Source: Merluccius polli (taxonomy: Eukaryota; Chordata; Actinopteri; Gadiformes; Merlucciidae). Taken from it: 64,000 nucleotides of DNA. Shown here piece after piece: positions 54,720 to 64,000 of this stretch. Position 1 is the stretch's first letter. Every line of letters begins with the position of its first letter. Below the pieces are notes generated by a model. The model saw only the letters and a program-made list of their open reading frames with translations, was not told where the DNA came from and did not search any database. Made by a program: the position numbers and the translations under genes. Location: the NCBI GenBank assembly GCA_030340625.1, contig JAOPHQ010006596.1, positions 62,001 through 126,000 of the forward strand, read 5' to 3'.

Positions 54720-55562
54720 TAGGGCTGCCCCCCGACTAAAGATTTTCTTAGTCGACTCTTAGTCGCCATTTCAAGCCAATGGTCGACTAATTGTCGCACT
54801 TTTAATGTCATTATTTCAATTAATTTTTTGGGGCATCAGAAAGTGTTTTGAGTTCCAGGGCGAGTGTGTTATAAAAGAAACACTGTTAACCTTGTGCTAC
54901 TTTACAGATAATACAATACCGTAATAATCAGCCTTTAAAATATAATTTTTACAAGCACACGCACGAAGCGGGCTGCCCATTAATGGCATGGACCAAGCAG
55001 TTCTGAAGGTTGTCGGAAAAACAACCAGGAAGGAGACATTGAACACTTTTGATAATTGTATTTATACACTGTATAACTGCACACAACTTTCTTTAAAAGC
55101 AAGCAAATTGAAAAAGTGTTTGTTGGTATTTTCGTGTCCGGTGCGTGTGGATGTGTAGCTCTCAGGGTTCACCTTCATGGCGTAGTTACAAGGGATGTGC
55201 GACTATTGTCTTGTCTTTAAAAATACAAAAGTGTTTTTTAAAGTTAAGATATTAGATATTCAACAGATATTCACACTCCGAATTACAACGATCAGACGCG
55301 GGGAAATAAAGACGCGATCACCGGTATGAGTCCCGTGGGTCTAGCGGTGTCTGCCTGCCTAGGTGTCTACCTGTCCAGGTGTATTGGTCAATATTTCTGC
55401 AGCGATGAGTTAAATCAGGGCTTGTTGCGACCACAGATGTATTGGGTTGCGATGCTTGTGTTATTTTTATGTTTTACGTTTTGCGCGACTAATGAAAACT
55501 TATTCGACTAAGCCTCTGTCGATCAACTAAGCCGGTTGGTCGACTATTAGGGGGCAGCCCTA
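54720..55562. mobile_element. Non-autonomous hAT transposon, 843 bp, with perfect 8-bp target duplication
   Basis: The ends are TAGGGCTGCCCCC (13 bp) and its exact complement. The flanks are CCATGGAC at 54712-54719 and again at 55563-55570, a perfect 8-bp duplication, so both boundaries are certain to the base. Each end carries about four copies of a GTCGACTAA/TTAGTCGAC-like word within 80 bases, which probably are transposase binding sites. No transposase frame; a 61-codon frame inside (55326-55511) has a hydrophobic stretch but no motif. The element sits in the 3' part of the LINE at 53.2 kb, so it is younger than that copy. Confidence 0.93.
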
Positions 55563-55570
55563 CCATGGAC

Positions 55571-55820
55571 AATAAAAATGTTTAAAATTGTACTTAAAAT
55601 GTATGCTTGTAATACTACTATGTATGTCAATTTGCTCAGTGCACAAGACAGCGCCACTTGACTTCCAGTATTTTGAGAGTGAGCATTGATATTTCCGGGT
55701 CGTACCTGATGTTCGCTGTTGTGGGGTGACTTGAGATTTGGATATTGCTAGCTACCATGAGTGTTTTTAAGATTAAAGAGAGATGATCTACATATTAACA
55801 GCAAGAGAGGAAGTCGTTGC
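55571..55820. other. Resumed LINE 3' end, then spacer before the THAP fossil
   Basis: ATAAAAATGTTTAAAATTG at 55571 onward is probably the end of the interrupted LINE. From about 55600 the sequence is unassigned. A CTACCATGAGTG word at 55754 offers an ATG in good context, but its frame closes after nine codons. Confidence 0.4.
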
Positions 55821-55822
55821 TA

Positions 55823-56185
55823 CATTGCTGTGTGCCTTAGTGTGCCAATTCTTCGAGGAATAACATGGTTATTAGCTTTCATTCTTTTCCAATCGATCCA
55901 GAGGTATGGGCTCAGTGGCTGCTTAAGATCCGAAGGAACAACTTCAGTCCTACTATGAACACTTGTGTATGTAGTAGGCATTTGCAGTCAGATGATATTG
56001 TTGTGATGGCTGTAGGACTGAGGAAAATTAGAAAGGGGGTTTTGCCTTCTCTGTTCACCCTACCCACACCAAGGTCCAATGTTTGGCTGAGATACCCTTC
56101 CCCGGAGCTACCACCGTCTGATTCAGAGAGGATGGACTTACAGGAGATGCCAACAGCGCCGATTTCTGTTGCACTTGGTGTGTAA
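55823..56185 (+). pseudogene. THAP-type zinc-finger domain with one in-frame stop
   Basis: The THAP domain is a C2CH zinc-coordinating DNA-binding domain found in host regulators and in P-element-type transposases. In the frame of the ATG at 55865, the reading is CCVP (55826-55837), a TAG stop (55838-55840), then CANSSRNN, VISFHSFPIDPEVWAQWLL (55868-55924), KIRRNNFSPT, CSRHL and GVLPSLF (about 56037-56057). This keeps the C-x4-C pair, the C-x2-H pair (CSRH), the FP, W and P positions and the closing V-P-like/F motif. After the domain come about 40 Pro/Ser-rich residues to a TAA. A GGTGTGTAAG word at 56178 could be a splice donor, so this may once have been a first coding exon. There is no in-frame start upstream of the stop. 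It could be a dead gene copy, a transposon exon, or a real exon with a sequencing error. Confidence 0.7.
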
Positions 56186-57725
56186 GACATTCTGTAACTG
56201 TCATCATTTGTAAGACCTGCTTTCAGTAGACTGAAATAATTGCAGACTGAAATTTCTTGAATAAATAATGATTATTTTATTCACAAATATCTTGAGTTTT
56301 ATGTAAAACAATCACAATAGTTGATTCAAAACATGACAGTTTGAGCTATTTAATTACCCAACAACACTGACTTCAAATTTACTGGTAAACTAAACTGCCA
56401 TGTAAATATAAAAAAAGTAGTAATCTCCCTAATGATTGTAGTGACTTCACTGTCATTATATATTCTCTGAATTACCATGTTCTCTTCAGCAAACCACAGT
56501 CACACCACTCTATACCTGTAATTAAGTGCTGGCCATGGACCTGCCAGTAGTAGCTGCTGCCATTTTAATTTCATAGTGTCACTCATTCATGCAGTCAATC
56601 ACTCAGTCACGCATTGACCTGACCTGGCTTCACACCCTATTAATTATAAAATAAAATAAAAACATTGCAAATCCTTGGTAAACTGGGATTTTGTAGTTGC
56701 CATAGTTCTTGGTTTGTGCCAGTGTTGCTCTTAGTGCAACTCATGACTGGAGTTACAGCAGTAATGTTCAGCTGAGATTAGTGTGCTGTCTGGTACAGCA
56801 GTCCAACATTATGTTTGCAGAGTGCTGTTCCAGCCACACATGAACACTTATCATCACACATCTCCACAGGTGAGGAGTCTTCAAAGACGATCTTAATTGT
56901 CATGTCACAATTATATTTCCATCACACATACCATCAACACATTAGCTTCAATCCTACATAGAAACAAAAACAGAAATGAGCAAACTGAGAGCAGGTTGAT
57001 AAGATTATTTGGAATAATCATGGTAGTAAAAGTAACGATAAACCTTATCAAGTTCATCACAATAACAGATCAAAAATAATCTAGTTTTGTTATCTGTTTG
57101 GAGCATAATCTAAGGAAATTAAAATAGATAAGTTTGAGTAGGCCTGTCCTATCTCACCTGTCTCAATTTACTCAATGAATGCTAGTAGCGGTCATTACTA
57201 GTTGCTCACTGTAGCTAAAGGTAGAAATCTGCTGCAAGACTAGTCTTTAATCAATGTCAACGTTCAAACGTTACAAACCCCACCCTACCTACATCAAAAC
57301 CCTAGAACACGATTGAAGCTTGGAACTGACGAACAAGTCTTCCTTCCTACTCTGAGGTTGTGGGGTTTCTCATGCCTCACAGACCTATAACAGGTAGCTC
57401 TGACGCTCACTCTTCCTGCTTACTCTTTATTTGATACTTTGGACAATATGTTAATATCACAAACACACTTAATATTACACCATTACACCTTAAAAAGAGA
57501 AATAGAACATGGCTGTGTGATGCCCATGAGTGATCACATTGGTGATTGGTGAATTTAATTCTGTTAGGAATATATTCTATGTGTGATGGTGGTTGGAAAA
57601 CCAATTAATTGTGTTTAGAGCACAGGTGTTAGTTCAGTGTTTTGAGCAGCAGGGGGCAGTGTGAGGCGGGGGGGGCGGATGCCGACTGGAAATGTGTGAC
57701 AGAGCGGGTCGCGTTACGGCCCGTC
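56186..57725. other. No supported gene
   Basis: I searched here for exons continuing the THAP frame and found none with a convincing motif. The part after about 57640 turns GC-rich (a run of 8 G near 57669) and leads into the 73-bp repeat. Confidence 0.5.
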
Positions 57726-57798
57726 CTCTTTCTACGTGCTGTCGGAGAGGAAAGACGTGACGTGCCCGTGTCTTTGTTTGTTATTTATTTCAGGTCGG
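57726..57798 (+). repeat. 73-bp direct repeat, copy 1
   Basis: From CTCTTTCTACGTGCTGTCGG to TTATTTATTTCAGGTCGG, identical at all 73 positions to 58303-58375. The copy is CpG-containing in the middle and ends like a vertebrate 3' splice site: a T-rich tract, then CAG/GT. The flanks differ from those of copy 2. Confidence 0.95.
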
Positions 57799-58302
57799 TA
57801 TCGGTGCCTTTGCGTTTCATATGTTAATGTACTGATGTAGTAATATCCCCAAGTGTGTATTAGTGTTGAAGATAGAGTTTGTGTGTGCGTGTCGGGACGT
57901 GTGAGTGTACCGACGTTATCTGCTAACGGCTAACTGTAACGGTCATTGGCGGCTGTGGTCGCTGGCAGCGGCGTGCGTTCATGTCCGAGTCCATGTCCGT
58001 GTTTGAATGTGTGTGTTTGTCGTGTCAGTGCGAATGCGTGTGGCTTCCTGTGCATTTGATCTAGGCGAGTTCATGTCTATATCATTATTATATTGTTGAA
58101 AAGTGTGATTTGTGTATCTATTTACTCCGGGTTTTACAGCAAAGAGAGAAAACACAGTTAGTAAACTGTTTTGTTAGCAAGGTTTAAACCTAAGTAAATG
58201 CTAAATAATATTGAGTAGTTTGTATCATTTGTATAGTTGATTAATGATGATTGAGTAGATAATCTCAGATTGTGTTAAATTGTGAGCTGTCCAATAAATC
58301 TG
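57799..58302. other. T/G-rich spacer between the 73-bp repeats
   Basis: A 504-base stretch, the first half rich in GTGT and CpG (GTCGGGACGTGTGAGTG, GTTCATGTCCGAGTCCATG), the second half AT-rich and ending in CCAATAAATC just before copy 2. AATAAA next to the repeat would suit a polyadenylation signal at an LTR R region or gene end. No protein frame. Confidence 0.4.
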
Positions 58303-58375
58303 CTCTTTCTACGTGCTGTCGGAGAGGAAAGACGTGACGTGCCCGTGTCTTTGTTTGTTATTTATTTCAGGTCGG
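58303..58375 (+). repeat. 73-bp direct repeat, copy 2
   Basis: Exact copy of 57726-57798, 577 bases downstream. It is followed by GGTACGTCACTGAAAG and, at about 58412-58438, a GC-rich imperfect fold-back (GCGGGCCCAATTC / CACGGGACCCGTAACA). Its last bases, GTAACA, would fit an LTR end, but no target duplication is present. Confidence 0.95.
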
Positions 58376-58901
58376 GTACGTCACTGAAAGAGCAACACAA
58401 TTATCTGCTACGCGGGCCCAATTCACGGGACCCGTAACAGCTGCATCACACAGCTAGCCAAACAAGTGCATATGAACTCCCAACAATGTCCAGAGAATCA
58501 TGTCTAGAGTTTCCCTTTCACACATGTAACACAACAGGAGGTTGTCCGTGTCAGACGCGTTGGTCACACACTAGAAATACTTAGTTTGGTTTAGGCGAGG
58601 TGTGGCACCTGGGTAGAGCGTGCAATTTAGTTTGCCTCTCACTTTTCCCCCCTCACTATTCTCATGACATGACGTTTACCTCAGTGTCTGAGAGGAGGGG
58701 TTTTAGTTCCCTGCGGATGTCATTGTGTCCTGTGCCCCAGTCCCTGGTACACTGTATGTTAGAAAAAGTCTTGGACTGTAGCTCTACTGTAATGTTTGCA
58801 TCAGGAAGTTTGGATGTAAGCAGTATTCTGTTTCAAACCCGATTCCTCTGTAGAGGAATTGCTGTGGCGTTTCATTATCATTCTGTTTAGCACATTAACT
58901 T
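58376..58901. other. No supported gene
   Basis: A 96-codon plus-strand frame (58600-58890) shows no domain. Nothing else recognised before the hAT boundary. Confidence 0.5.
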
Positions 58902-58909
58902 CCTGGAAT

Positions 58910-60495
58910 CATGGGCGTAGGTTTGGTTTGAAATGTGCTGGGGACAAAGACGCGTTTGGAAGTGCATTTTCAGAAGTGCTGGGTACAATGACGCGCATGC
59001 GCATCCACCCCCCCCCCCCCCCTTTCGCGCAGGTCATGTTAATTCATAAACATGTATACAAAAATGTGATGACATCCGACACGTTTTATGAATAAGAAAG
59101 CCAAGCCTAAATTTTCAAAAAGCATTACACATTTGACACACTGTCTTCTGAAAATAGCCCTACCCTAGGTTACGTGTTGAAGTTCAGAGTAAATCAAATG
59201 TGTGGCTATGCCTTTTGCTAATACTTTGATGTTATAGTTTCAATTCCCAGTACAATTGACCATACACAGACACACACACACACAGAACACAACTTCTATA
59301 CAACACATTTCGCCAAGATTGAAAAAGCAAAAATATGTGAGGCAAGACTCGCACAGACGAACAAATCACACCACAAGCTGACTGCTCTCAATTCACAATA
59401 TGCATCCATCCAATCTTCATCAGGCATTCCTGACCAAAACTTCAAAGCATAGCCTATGCCGATATGCAATCCTCATCATCATCACAACTATTCCAGAATT
59501 CAGCAATAGATTCAAACAATAATTAAACAAGATACCGACTATCCATGAGTGACCATCTCCAACACCAATGCTGCTGTACGATTGCAAACCATAACTAAGT
59601 TGGTGGCTAAGGCTAACATTAATTGCAACAAGAGATGAGAAGAGTTAAAATAGCCCGCCATCACTTCTGTGCAAAATGCACAAGACAAAACCTAGCCACA
59701 CCAACACCAGCAAATAAGTAATAAACATATCGCTTCTTACCTTTGTGTCAGTGGTGGGTCTGCATATCCATGTTGTGTACAACATAGGCCTACATTTGTT
59801 CTTCTACAGGTTATCACTTTGATATAGTCCATGGGCCATGGCACTAGCAACCTGCTGTATAGGCTAAAATCGATGTCTTGCTCGCCTGACACCCTCGGCT
59901 CATTGCACTCAGAAGTAAAGACTTGGTAGCATATAGATATGATCATAAGATGCCTTGTTTTCCTGTCAATGCTGAGCGGTCAGCTCATTTAATAAATAAA
60001 AACAAACTCACGGTGCCGCAGAGGGGACATATACTGTACACTCACGTCACGACATTCTTTTAAAAAAAGGAGCGCGATTAAGGACTGAGAGAAAGACCTC
60101 ATCATCATATCCAAAAGAGCTAGTGGACTGGACATCAGAGCTTTTTTTAAAGCCAAGCAGCCATGTAGCACTAGCAGAGTTTTTCTGTCCACCGATACAC
60201 ACTGGTTACTCCCCAACCTAGAACTTAGAATGTTACAGTTGTTGCAGTAAACAGAGAAGCGTGCAGGTTGCCCGCAGCAGCAGCACAGCTGTGCCTGGTG
60301 CCTGTGCGGATAGAGATTTTTGTGGATCTGTTGGCATCTGTCGCTCAAGAATTAGTGTTATGATCTTTTTTTTTTATTTTTTTTACTAAATTGAGCTCGA
60401 GTTTTAAAAAAAAAAAGTGGGTGGGTACAAAATGACTCATGACGAAAACTGGTGGGTACGTGTACCCACCGTACCCCCCGTATTCTACGCGCCTG
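58910..60495. mobile_element. hAT-type transposon, 1,586 bp, with perfect 8-bp target duplication
   Basis: The ends are CATGGGCGTAG and, on the right, CTACGCGCCTG; inverted they match at 9 of 11. The flanks CCTGGAAT (58902-58909) and CCTGGAAT (60496-60503) are identical, so the boundaries are firm. The interior contains a poly-C of about 15 (59008-59022), a short CA array (59273-59282), and near the right end the fold-back GGTGGGTACGTGTACCCACC (60451-60470). It is the longest DNA element here, yet no hAT transposase or dimerisation motif is recognisable. Whether it is a deletion derivative or carries captured sequence is open. Confidence 0.9.
59989..60348 (-). CDS. Unrecognised 119-codon frame inside the hAT element
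   Basis: Minus-strand frame from ATG at 60348 to a stop at 59989. Residues 22-40 hold a Cys cluster (CCCCG...CNNC), and 55-105 form a Leu/Ala-rich stretch (VLHGCLALKKALMSSPLALL). Near the 3' end the bases ACC/GTGAGT (about 60010-60015) make a good splice donor, so the frame may be an exon continuing elsewhere rather than ending at 59989. I do not recognise the product, and it shows no hAT transposase signature. It may be chance. Position inside the transposon suggests either a piece of element-encoded exon or captured host sequence. Confidence 0.2.
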   Translation of the reverse strand: MSDRCQQIHKNLYPHRHQAQLCCCCGQPARFSVYCNNCNILSSRLGSNQCVSVDRKTLLVLHGCLALKKALMSSPLALLDMMMRSFSQSLIALLFLKECRDVSVQYMSPLRHREFVFIY

Positions 60496-60503
60496 CCTGG
60501 AAT

Positions 60504-61074
60504 AGTTCATTTCTTTCCCTTAGGTGGGATTGTAAGAATCCTTTAAGTTCTGCCACAGTCACATCATCTTTATTCATCAGCGTGTCTTTAAAGTTGCCTG
60601 GTTTAATTATCCTGAGCACGCTCCTGACTATTTCTGAATCACTGAACTCCTCTTGGACTCATTCATCGATCTGTTGGACACACATTGTTGTAGGTTATGT
60701 CTGATGTGTGATGGCCAATTTGACCTCCTTGCATTTATGAATTCTCGATGGTGGAGATATGAGAGTTCTCTTACAGAGACCATCTTCTCACTTGTTGTAA
60801 CTGTGTGACGTGTCTGTTGTGTGCTGCTGCCCTCTGTCGATGATGGCTGTGTTGAAACTAGCTATGTGGTAGGTGTAGTAATACACTGCATTAGTTTCTT
60901 ACTAAGCTCTTCCTAGCTTAAGAGCGTTCTCTGTAGCTCACTATTTGGTGTGGCATTAACTGAACCAGCCATATAAGCACTGGGCTTATATATACCATAC
61001 CTCTATCCCCTGACTCAAGAACTCATGAAGGCATTGATGTGTTTCGAAGCAACCCTCATGGTCTTCCTCCTCTA
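60504..61074. other. Spacer between two hAT elements; no gene
   Basis: About 570 bases that separate the two insertions. A 95-codon plus-strand frame (60417-60704) crosses the hAT boundary and so cannot be a native gene. Nothing else recognised. Confidence 0.6.
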
Positions 61075-61082
61075 GCTCAGAC

Positions 61083-61975
61083 TAGGGCTGTCAACGAATA
61101 TTCGAAATTCGAATATATATTCGAATAGTTTTTTAAAAACAGACATTCGAAGGTGAAAATTAATATTCGAATGTGGAATAACACACTCGTGCCAGCCGCG
61201 GCGCGTTCTTTTTGCTTTGCGAGTGGGCGTAAACTTCAATTAATGTTATATTTGTTTCAATCACTGATTGAAGCCTGCCACATTTGGGACATGAGTCGGG
61301 ATTGCTTGCACAAAACTCTTGATCAGCACTCAGCATTTGTTTATTGCTGTTGTTTATTTAACCAGTATGCGCAGAGAGAGTGAGGGGGAGCGAGGGCGAG
61401 GTCTGCGGTCTTGGCCATTAGTTCCAGGGGGTTGAAATAAGGGCTGTTTTACTCGCCAAATGCGAGTACGTTTTGTATTTGTCGAGTAATTTATGAAGAC
61501 CACTCGACACTCTGGCGAGTAATCTAAAAATTTGGCGTGATTGCCGCGGACCCGCCAGCAACGGACCCGCTAGCCGCGGACCCGACCGCGCAGCACCCAC
61601 CGCCGTCTATAATCCCGAAGCTCCCCCCCGGTCAACAATCGCTCAGCGATTGCCGCGGACCCGCCAGCAACGGACCCGCTAGCCGCGGACCCGACCGCGG
61701 CAGCACCCGCGTAGCACCCCCCCCCCCCCTGATTAGTTCATTTACTTATTGTGGGTAGGTAATATGTTGCCAAATAGCCTATGTTTAAACTTAAATAAAC
61801 GACCTATACAAGTAGTTATGTCTCGTTGTATTAGTTTGTCCTGTTATTGACGTAATGCGCGTCATTGACATAATGCGCAAAAAGCCGCAAATATAGATAT
61901 TCGAATATATTCGAATATGTGGTTTTTTTAGAGGGAATATTCGAATGTCATTTTTGAGCAATTTTGACAGCCCTA
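61083..61975. mobile_element. Non-autonomous hAT transposon, 893 bp, with perfect 8-bp target duplication
   Basis: The ends are TAGGGCTGTCAA (12 bp) and its exact complement. The flanks GCTCAGAC (61075-61082) and GCTCAGAC (61976-61983) are identical. Both subterminal regions are packed with ATTCGAAT-type palindromic words (at least five on the left within 100 bases, four on the right), likely transposase binding sites. The interior holds a GC-rich block with a 52-bp direct duplication and a run of C (61717-61729). No transposase. The frames on both strands across the GC block (61418-61600 minus, 61537-61758 plus) are Pro/Gly/Ala-rich repeat translations. Confidence 0.93.
61539..61699. repeat. 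52-bp GC-rich direct duplication inside the hAT element
   Basis: Copies at 61539-61590 and 61648-61699 are identical, and similarity continues into CAGCACCC after a one-base gap. Each copy holds three CGGACCCG words. The block is far more GC-rich than the rest of this AT-rich element, which suggests acquired sequence. Confidence 0.9.
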
Positions 61976-61983
61976 GCTCAGAC

Positions 61984-62879
61984 TGGTCTTTTCCTGGCAC
62001 TGGATCCACGGTTTTGTTGATCTGAAACAGTTCAACCTGCTGAAAAGGTGAGGTAGGCTCTTCCTAATGACCCACACTAGGCTCTTCCTCTCACAGTTCG
62101 ACATCATAGCTCCTTCCTCTCCCTCACATGGTCACACAGTCCAGCAATGTCACACAATCTCTGCTGCAGGTCGAAGGTTTCTGCTCACATCAATCTTTCT
62201 TTCTCAATAGGTCACGGATCACAGCATCAGCTCAGCTGTGGTCCCAGATGTCATCTTATCACTGGATCAGCTCCCGACCATTAGGTGGCGCCGATCCCGG
62301 ACAACCCCCCCAATATCTGTTACAGGTCCCAGGATTGGTACCAACAGATAATAGTTCCTGTAATACAGGATAAAAATGATGAGACGTGGACTCTCCTCCA
62401 CAGAATCCCCCCGGATAATGAGAGAACTAGGAAAATGTGAATTTGAATTATGTCTGTTGCATATAAATATTATCCCCATCTATTCCATAACAAAATAAAT
62501 GTAGAAATACATTAATACATTACACAAAGACCAACTTTTGTGTGTTTCACATTTATATCACATCAAGATGGACAAGACTACAGACTCGTCAATAATGACT
62601 GTTTTTGCATTGATGTCAATACTGCATGTATTTGGACTTATCCGCAATATCAATGAAAGAATGGAAAGCAATATACAGGCAAGCAGAAAAGAGTACAAGT
62701 TTCATTCAGTCATCAACGCTTGCTGTGAATTCTTCTTCTTTGCATTTACCACCTAATCTTACCAGAGTATGTACAACAGGATCTAGTCACTGTATTCTCT
62801 GGACAATTGACCTGCTCTATTCACACATGGGCTCAATCAGACATTACAGACATTACAGACTTTGTACTAGGTAGCTGGC
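61984..62879. other. No supported gene; may be part of the LINE ending at 63077
   Basis: Three plus-strand frames of 72-82 codons lack motifs. The position directly upstream of a LINE 3' tail suggests this may be its 3' untranslated region or an older unrelated sequence. I could not identify RT words in it. Confidence 0.4.
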
Positions 62880-63077
62880 AGGGAAAAATCAGTTTAATGT
62901 CTCCAACTCCATTTGCGTTCTCACATACAGCTTCCCCGGGTAATGTCTAGATAAGTTCAGGGTTGCAGTGATTGTGTGAAAGGGGCTAACGTTCTTCCTT
63001 GATAAATAAGGGAGTTTTTTCTTGACTGTGTCTGTGAATTAAGGGCTATACAAATAAAATGTATTTGACTTGACTAG
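62880..63077 (+). mobile_element. LINE 3'-end fragment
   Basis: Ends with TAAGGGCTATACAAATAAAA then TGTATTTGACTTGAC, the form of many fish L2/CR1-like 3' ends: a GGGCTATACAAATAAA signal followed by a TTGA-type tail. Upstream, TCTTCCTTGATAAATAAGG and TCTCCAACTCCATTTGCG look like the untranslated region of the same family. No RT remains. Confidence 0.6.
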
Positions 63078-64000
63078 ATGCACACTTTTATGTGTTTCTA
63101 CACAAAGTGACAACAGTCTCCTTGTGTGTCTCCAACGTGTACACATGTTGCAAACTGTTTAAGTCACAGACCCAGTAAATATCATCCAAAATGCCTATCA
63201 CCTCGACATCAGAGAGGAAGCCATGATGAATTATAGATGGATGTCCAACCCCACTGGATGAAATTGACTGACAGAAAAAAAATCCTATGAAACTACATTG
63301 TTTATTGAAGTTCAGAGCATTTGGGATGGCTTGTTCTTATCTTCTCAAATTAATTCAGAATTTGCATGGCAATTGATTCACATTGGCAAAAAAAAGAAAA
63401 AAGACATGAAGCAAAGCCTCACAAGGATAATGTCCTGTTTCAGGTCCTTTGTCCTATGTTGAGGCATGGGAGTGTTGGATTCCAACACTCGTATGAGAGT
63501 AATGGTGCCCCTCACACTCACTCAGAGGATTTGAATATTTTCTTTAAAAAAAAAACCTTGATGTTGGCTTCATATTTGTCACCTTGCACATGCACCATCC
63601 CTCATCATTTATGTTAATAATTAATAGAACAGGGGGTGAGGATGAGGTCATGAGGGCTAAATGCTGACAGAAGCAAAAGTGCTATGCGGCTATTTAATTA
63701 TGCACTGAAAATAAATACAAGGGCTTTTAAGGTATTCTTGCTTGAAACACGAAAATTATTAGTAAATAATAAATAAAAAAAATGTATAATGGTCAATATC
63801 AACTAAAAGGGTTAAGAGTTGAGAGTTTATTGAACTAAGTTGTTGGGGCAGATTCTGGAGCCAAGAATCTGCTAAATTACAATTAGCTACTGTATTTATA
63901 AATTGCGTAAAAGTATTTTTCTTATTTACATTTACATTTAGGGTATTCTTATGTATTCCACATTGCAGCAATTTAAAGACAAGTAGCCTATGACTTGTTT
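63078..64000. other. No supported gene; hairpin at 63470-63490
   Basis: A 10-bp perfect inverted repeat (GAGTGTTGGA and complement) with a single-base centre lies at 63470-63490. The remainder is AT-rich with chance frames only. Confidence 0.55.

Noticed and set aside
57640..58440. Interpretation of the 73-bp repeats as the two LTRs of one element
   Set aside because: Too short for LTRs, no TG...CA ends at the repeat edges, no priming site and no target duplication.
60417..60704. 95-codon frame
   Set aside because: It straddles the right boundary of the 58910-60495 hAT, so it did not exist before the insertion.

Overview
The window looks like nuclear DNA of a ray-finned (teleost) fish. The evidence is the mix of long dinucleotide microsatellites (GT, GA, AT, CT, CA) with fossils of teleost-type mobile elements: L2/CR1-like non-LTR retrotransposon ends, a BEL/Pao-like and a Ty3/gypsy-like fragment, several hAT-type DNA transposons, and a common fish interspersed repeat whose flank starts with a 'TATATAGC' block. 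Nothing prokaryotic was seen: no operons, ribosome binding sites, CRISPR arrays or phage genes. The species cannot be named from the sequence.

No complete host gene can be supported. Long open frames are almost all translations of simple repeats or isolated frames of 60-110 codons without conserved motifs. The window is therefore best read as intergenic DNA or the inside of a very large intron. The protein-like remains are: an RT fragment at 9.2-9.7 kb; a chimeric BEL/Pao-like gag/integrase frame on the minus strand at 20.1-20.9 kb; a BESS-like C-terminus at 38.7-38.9 kb (minus); a gypsy-like Gag N-terminal region at 41.1-41.8 kb (minus); a second RT fragment at 53.2-54.5 kb; and a THAP zinc-finger domain with one in-frame stop at 55.8-56.2 kb.

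Layout. 0-9 kb: mostly unremarkable sequence, a purine-rich tract, CA arrays, a degenerate 21-bp repeat. 9-13.1 kb: a truncated LINE, a 3 x 52-bp minisatellite, a 402-bp hAT carrying an AT array. 13-20 kb: nothing beyond simple repeats and hairpins. 20-24 kb: BEL/Pao-like fossil, a 375-bp hAT, and a fish repeat split by a 926-bp solo LTR with a perfect 5-bp target duplication. 24-34 kb: microsatellites, a candidate LTR, and a 79-bp inverted duplication. 34-42 kb: a 632-bp MITE with 37-bp inverted ends, a possible Harbinger-like remnant, a 38-bp perfect palindrome, the gypsy-like fragment. 42-53 kb: two very long GA arrays and a 39-bp hairpin inside a possible hAT. 53-63 kb: a dense transposon cluster, with a LINE interrupted by an 843-bp hAT, the THAP fossil, a 73-bp perfect direct repeat, a 1,586-bp hAT, an 893-bp hAT and a LINE 3' tail.

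I found no novel multi-gene system. The best-supported results are insertion events whose target duplications can be read directly: hAT elements at 54720-55562, 58910-60495 and 61083-61975 with perfect 8-bp duplications, two more with 7/8 matches, and the solo LTR. After these come the THAP fossil, the chimeric BEL/Pao-like frame and the long palindromes.
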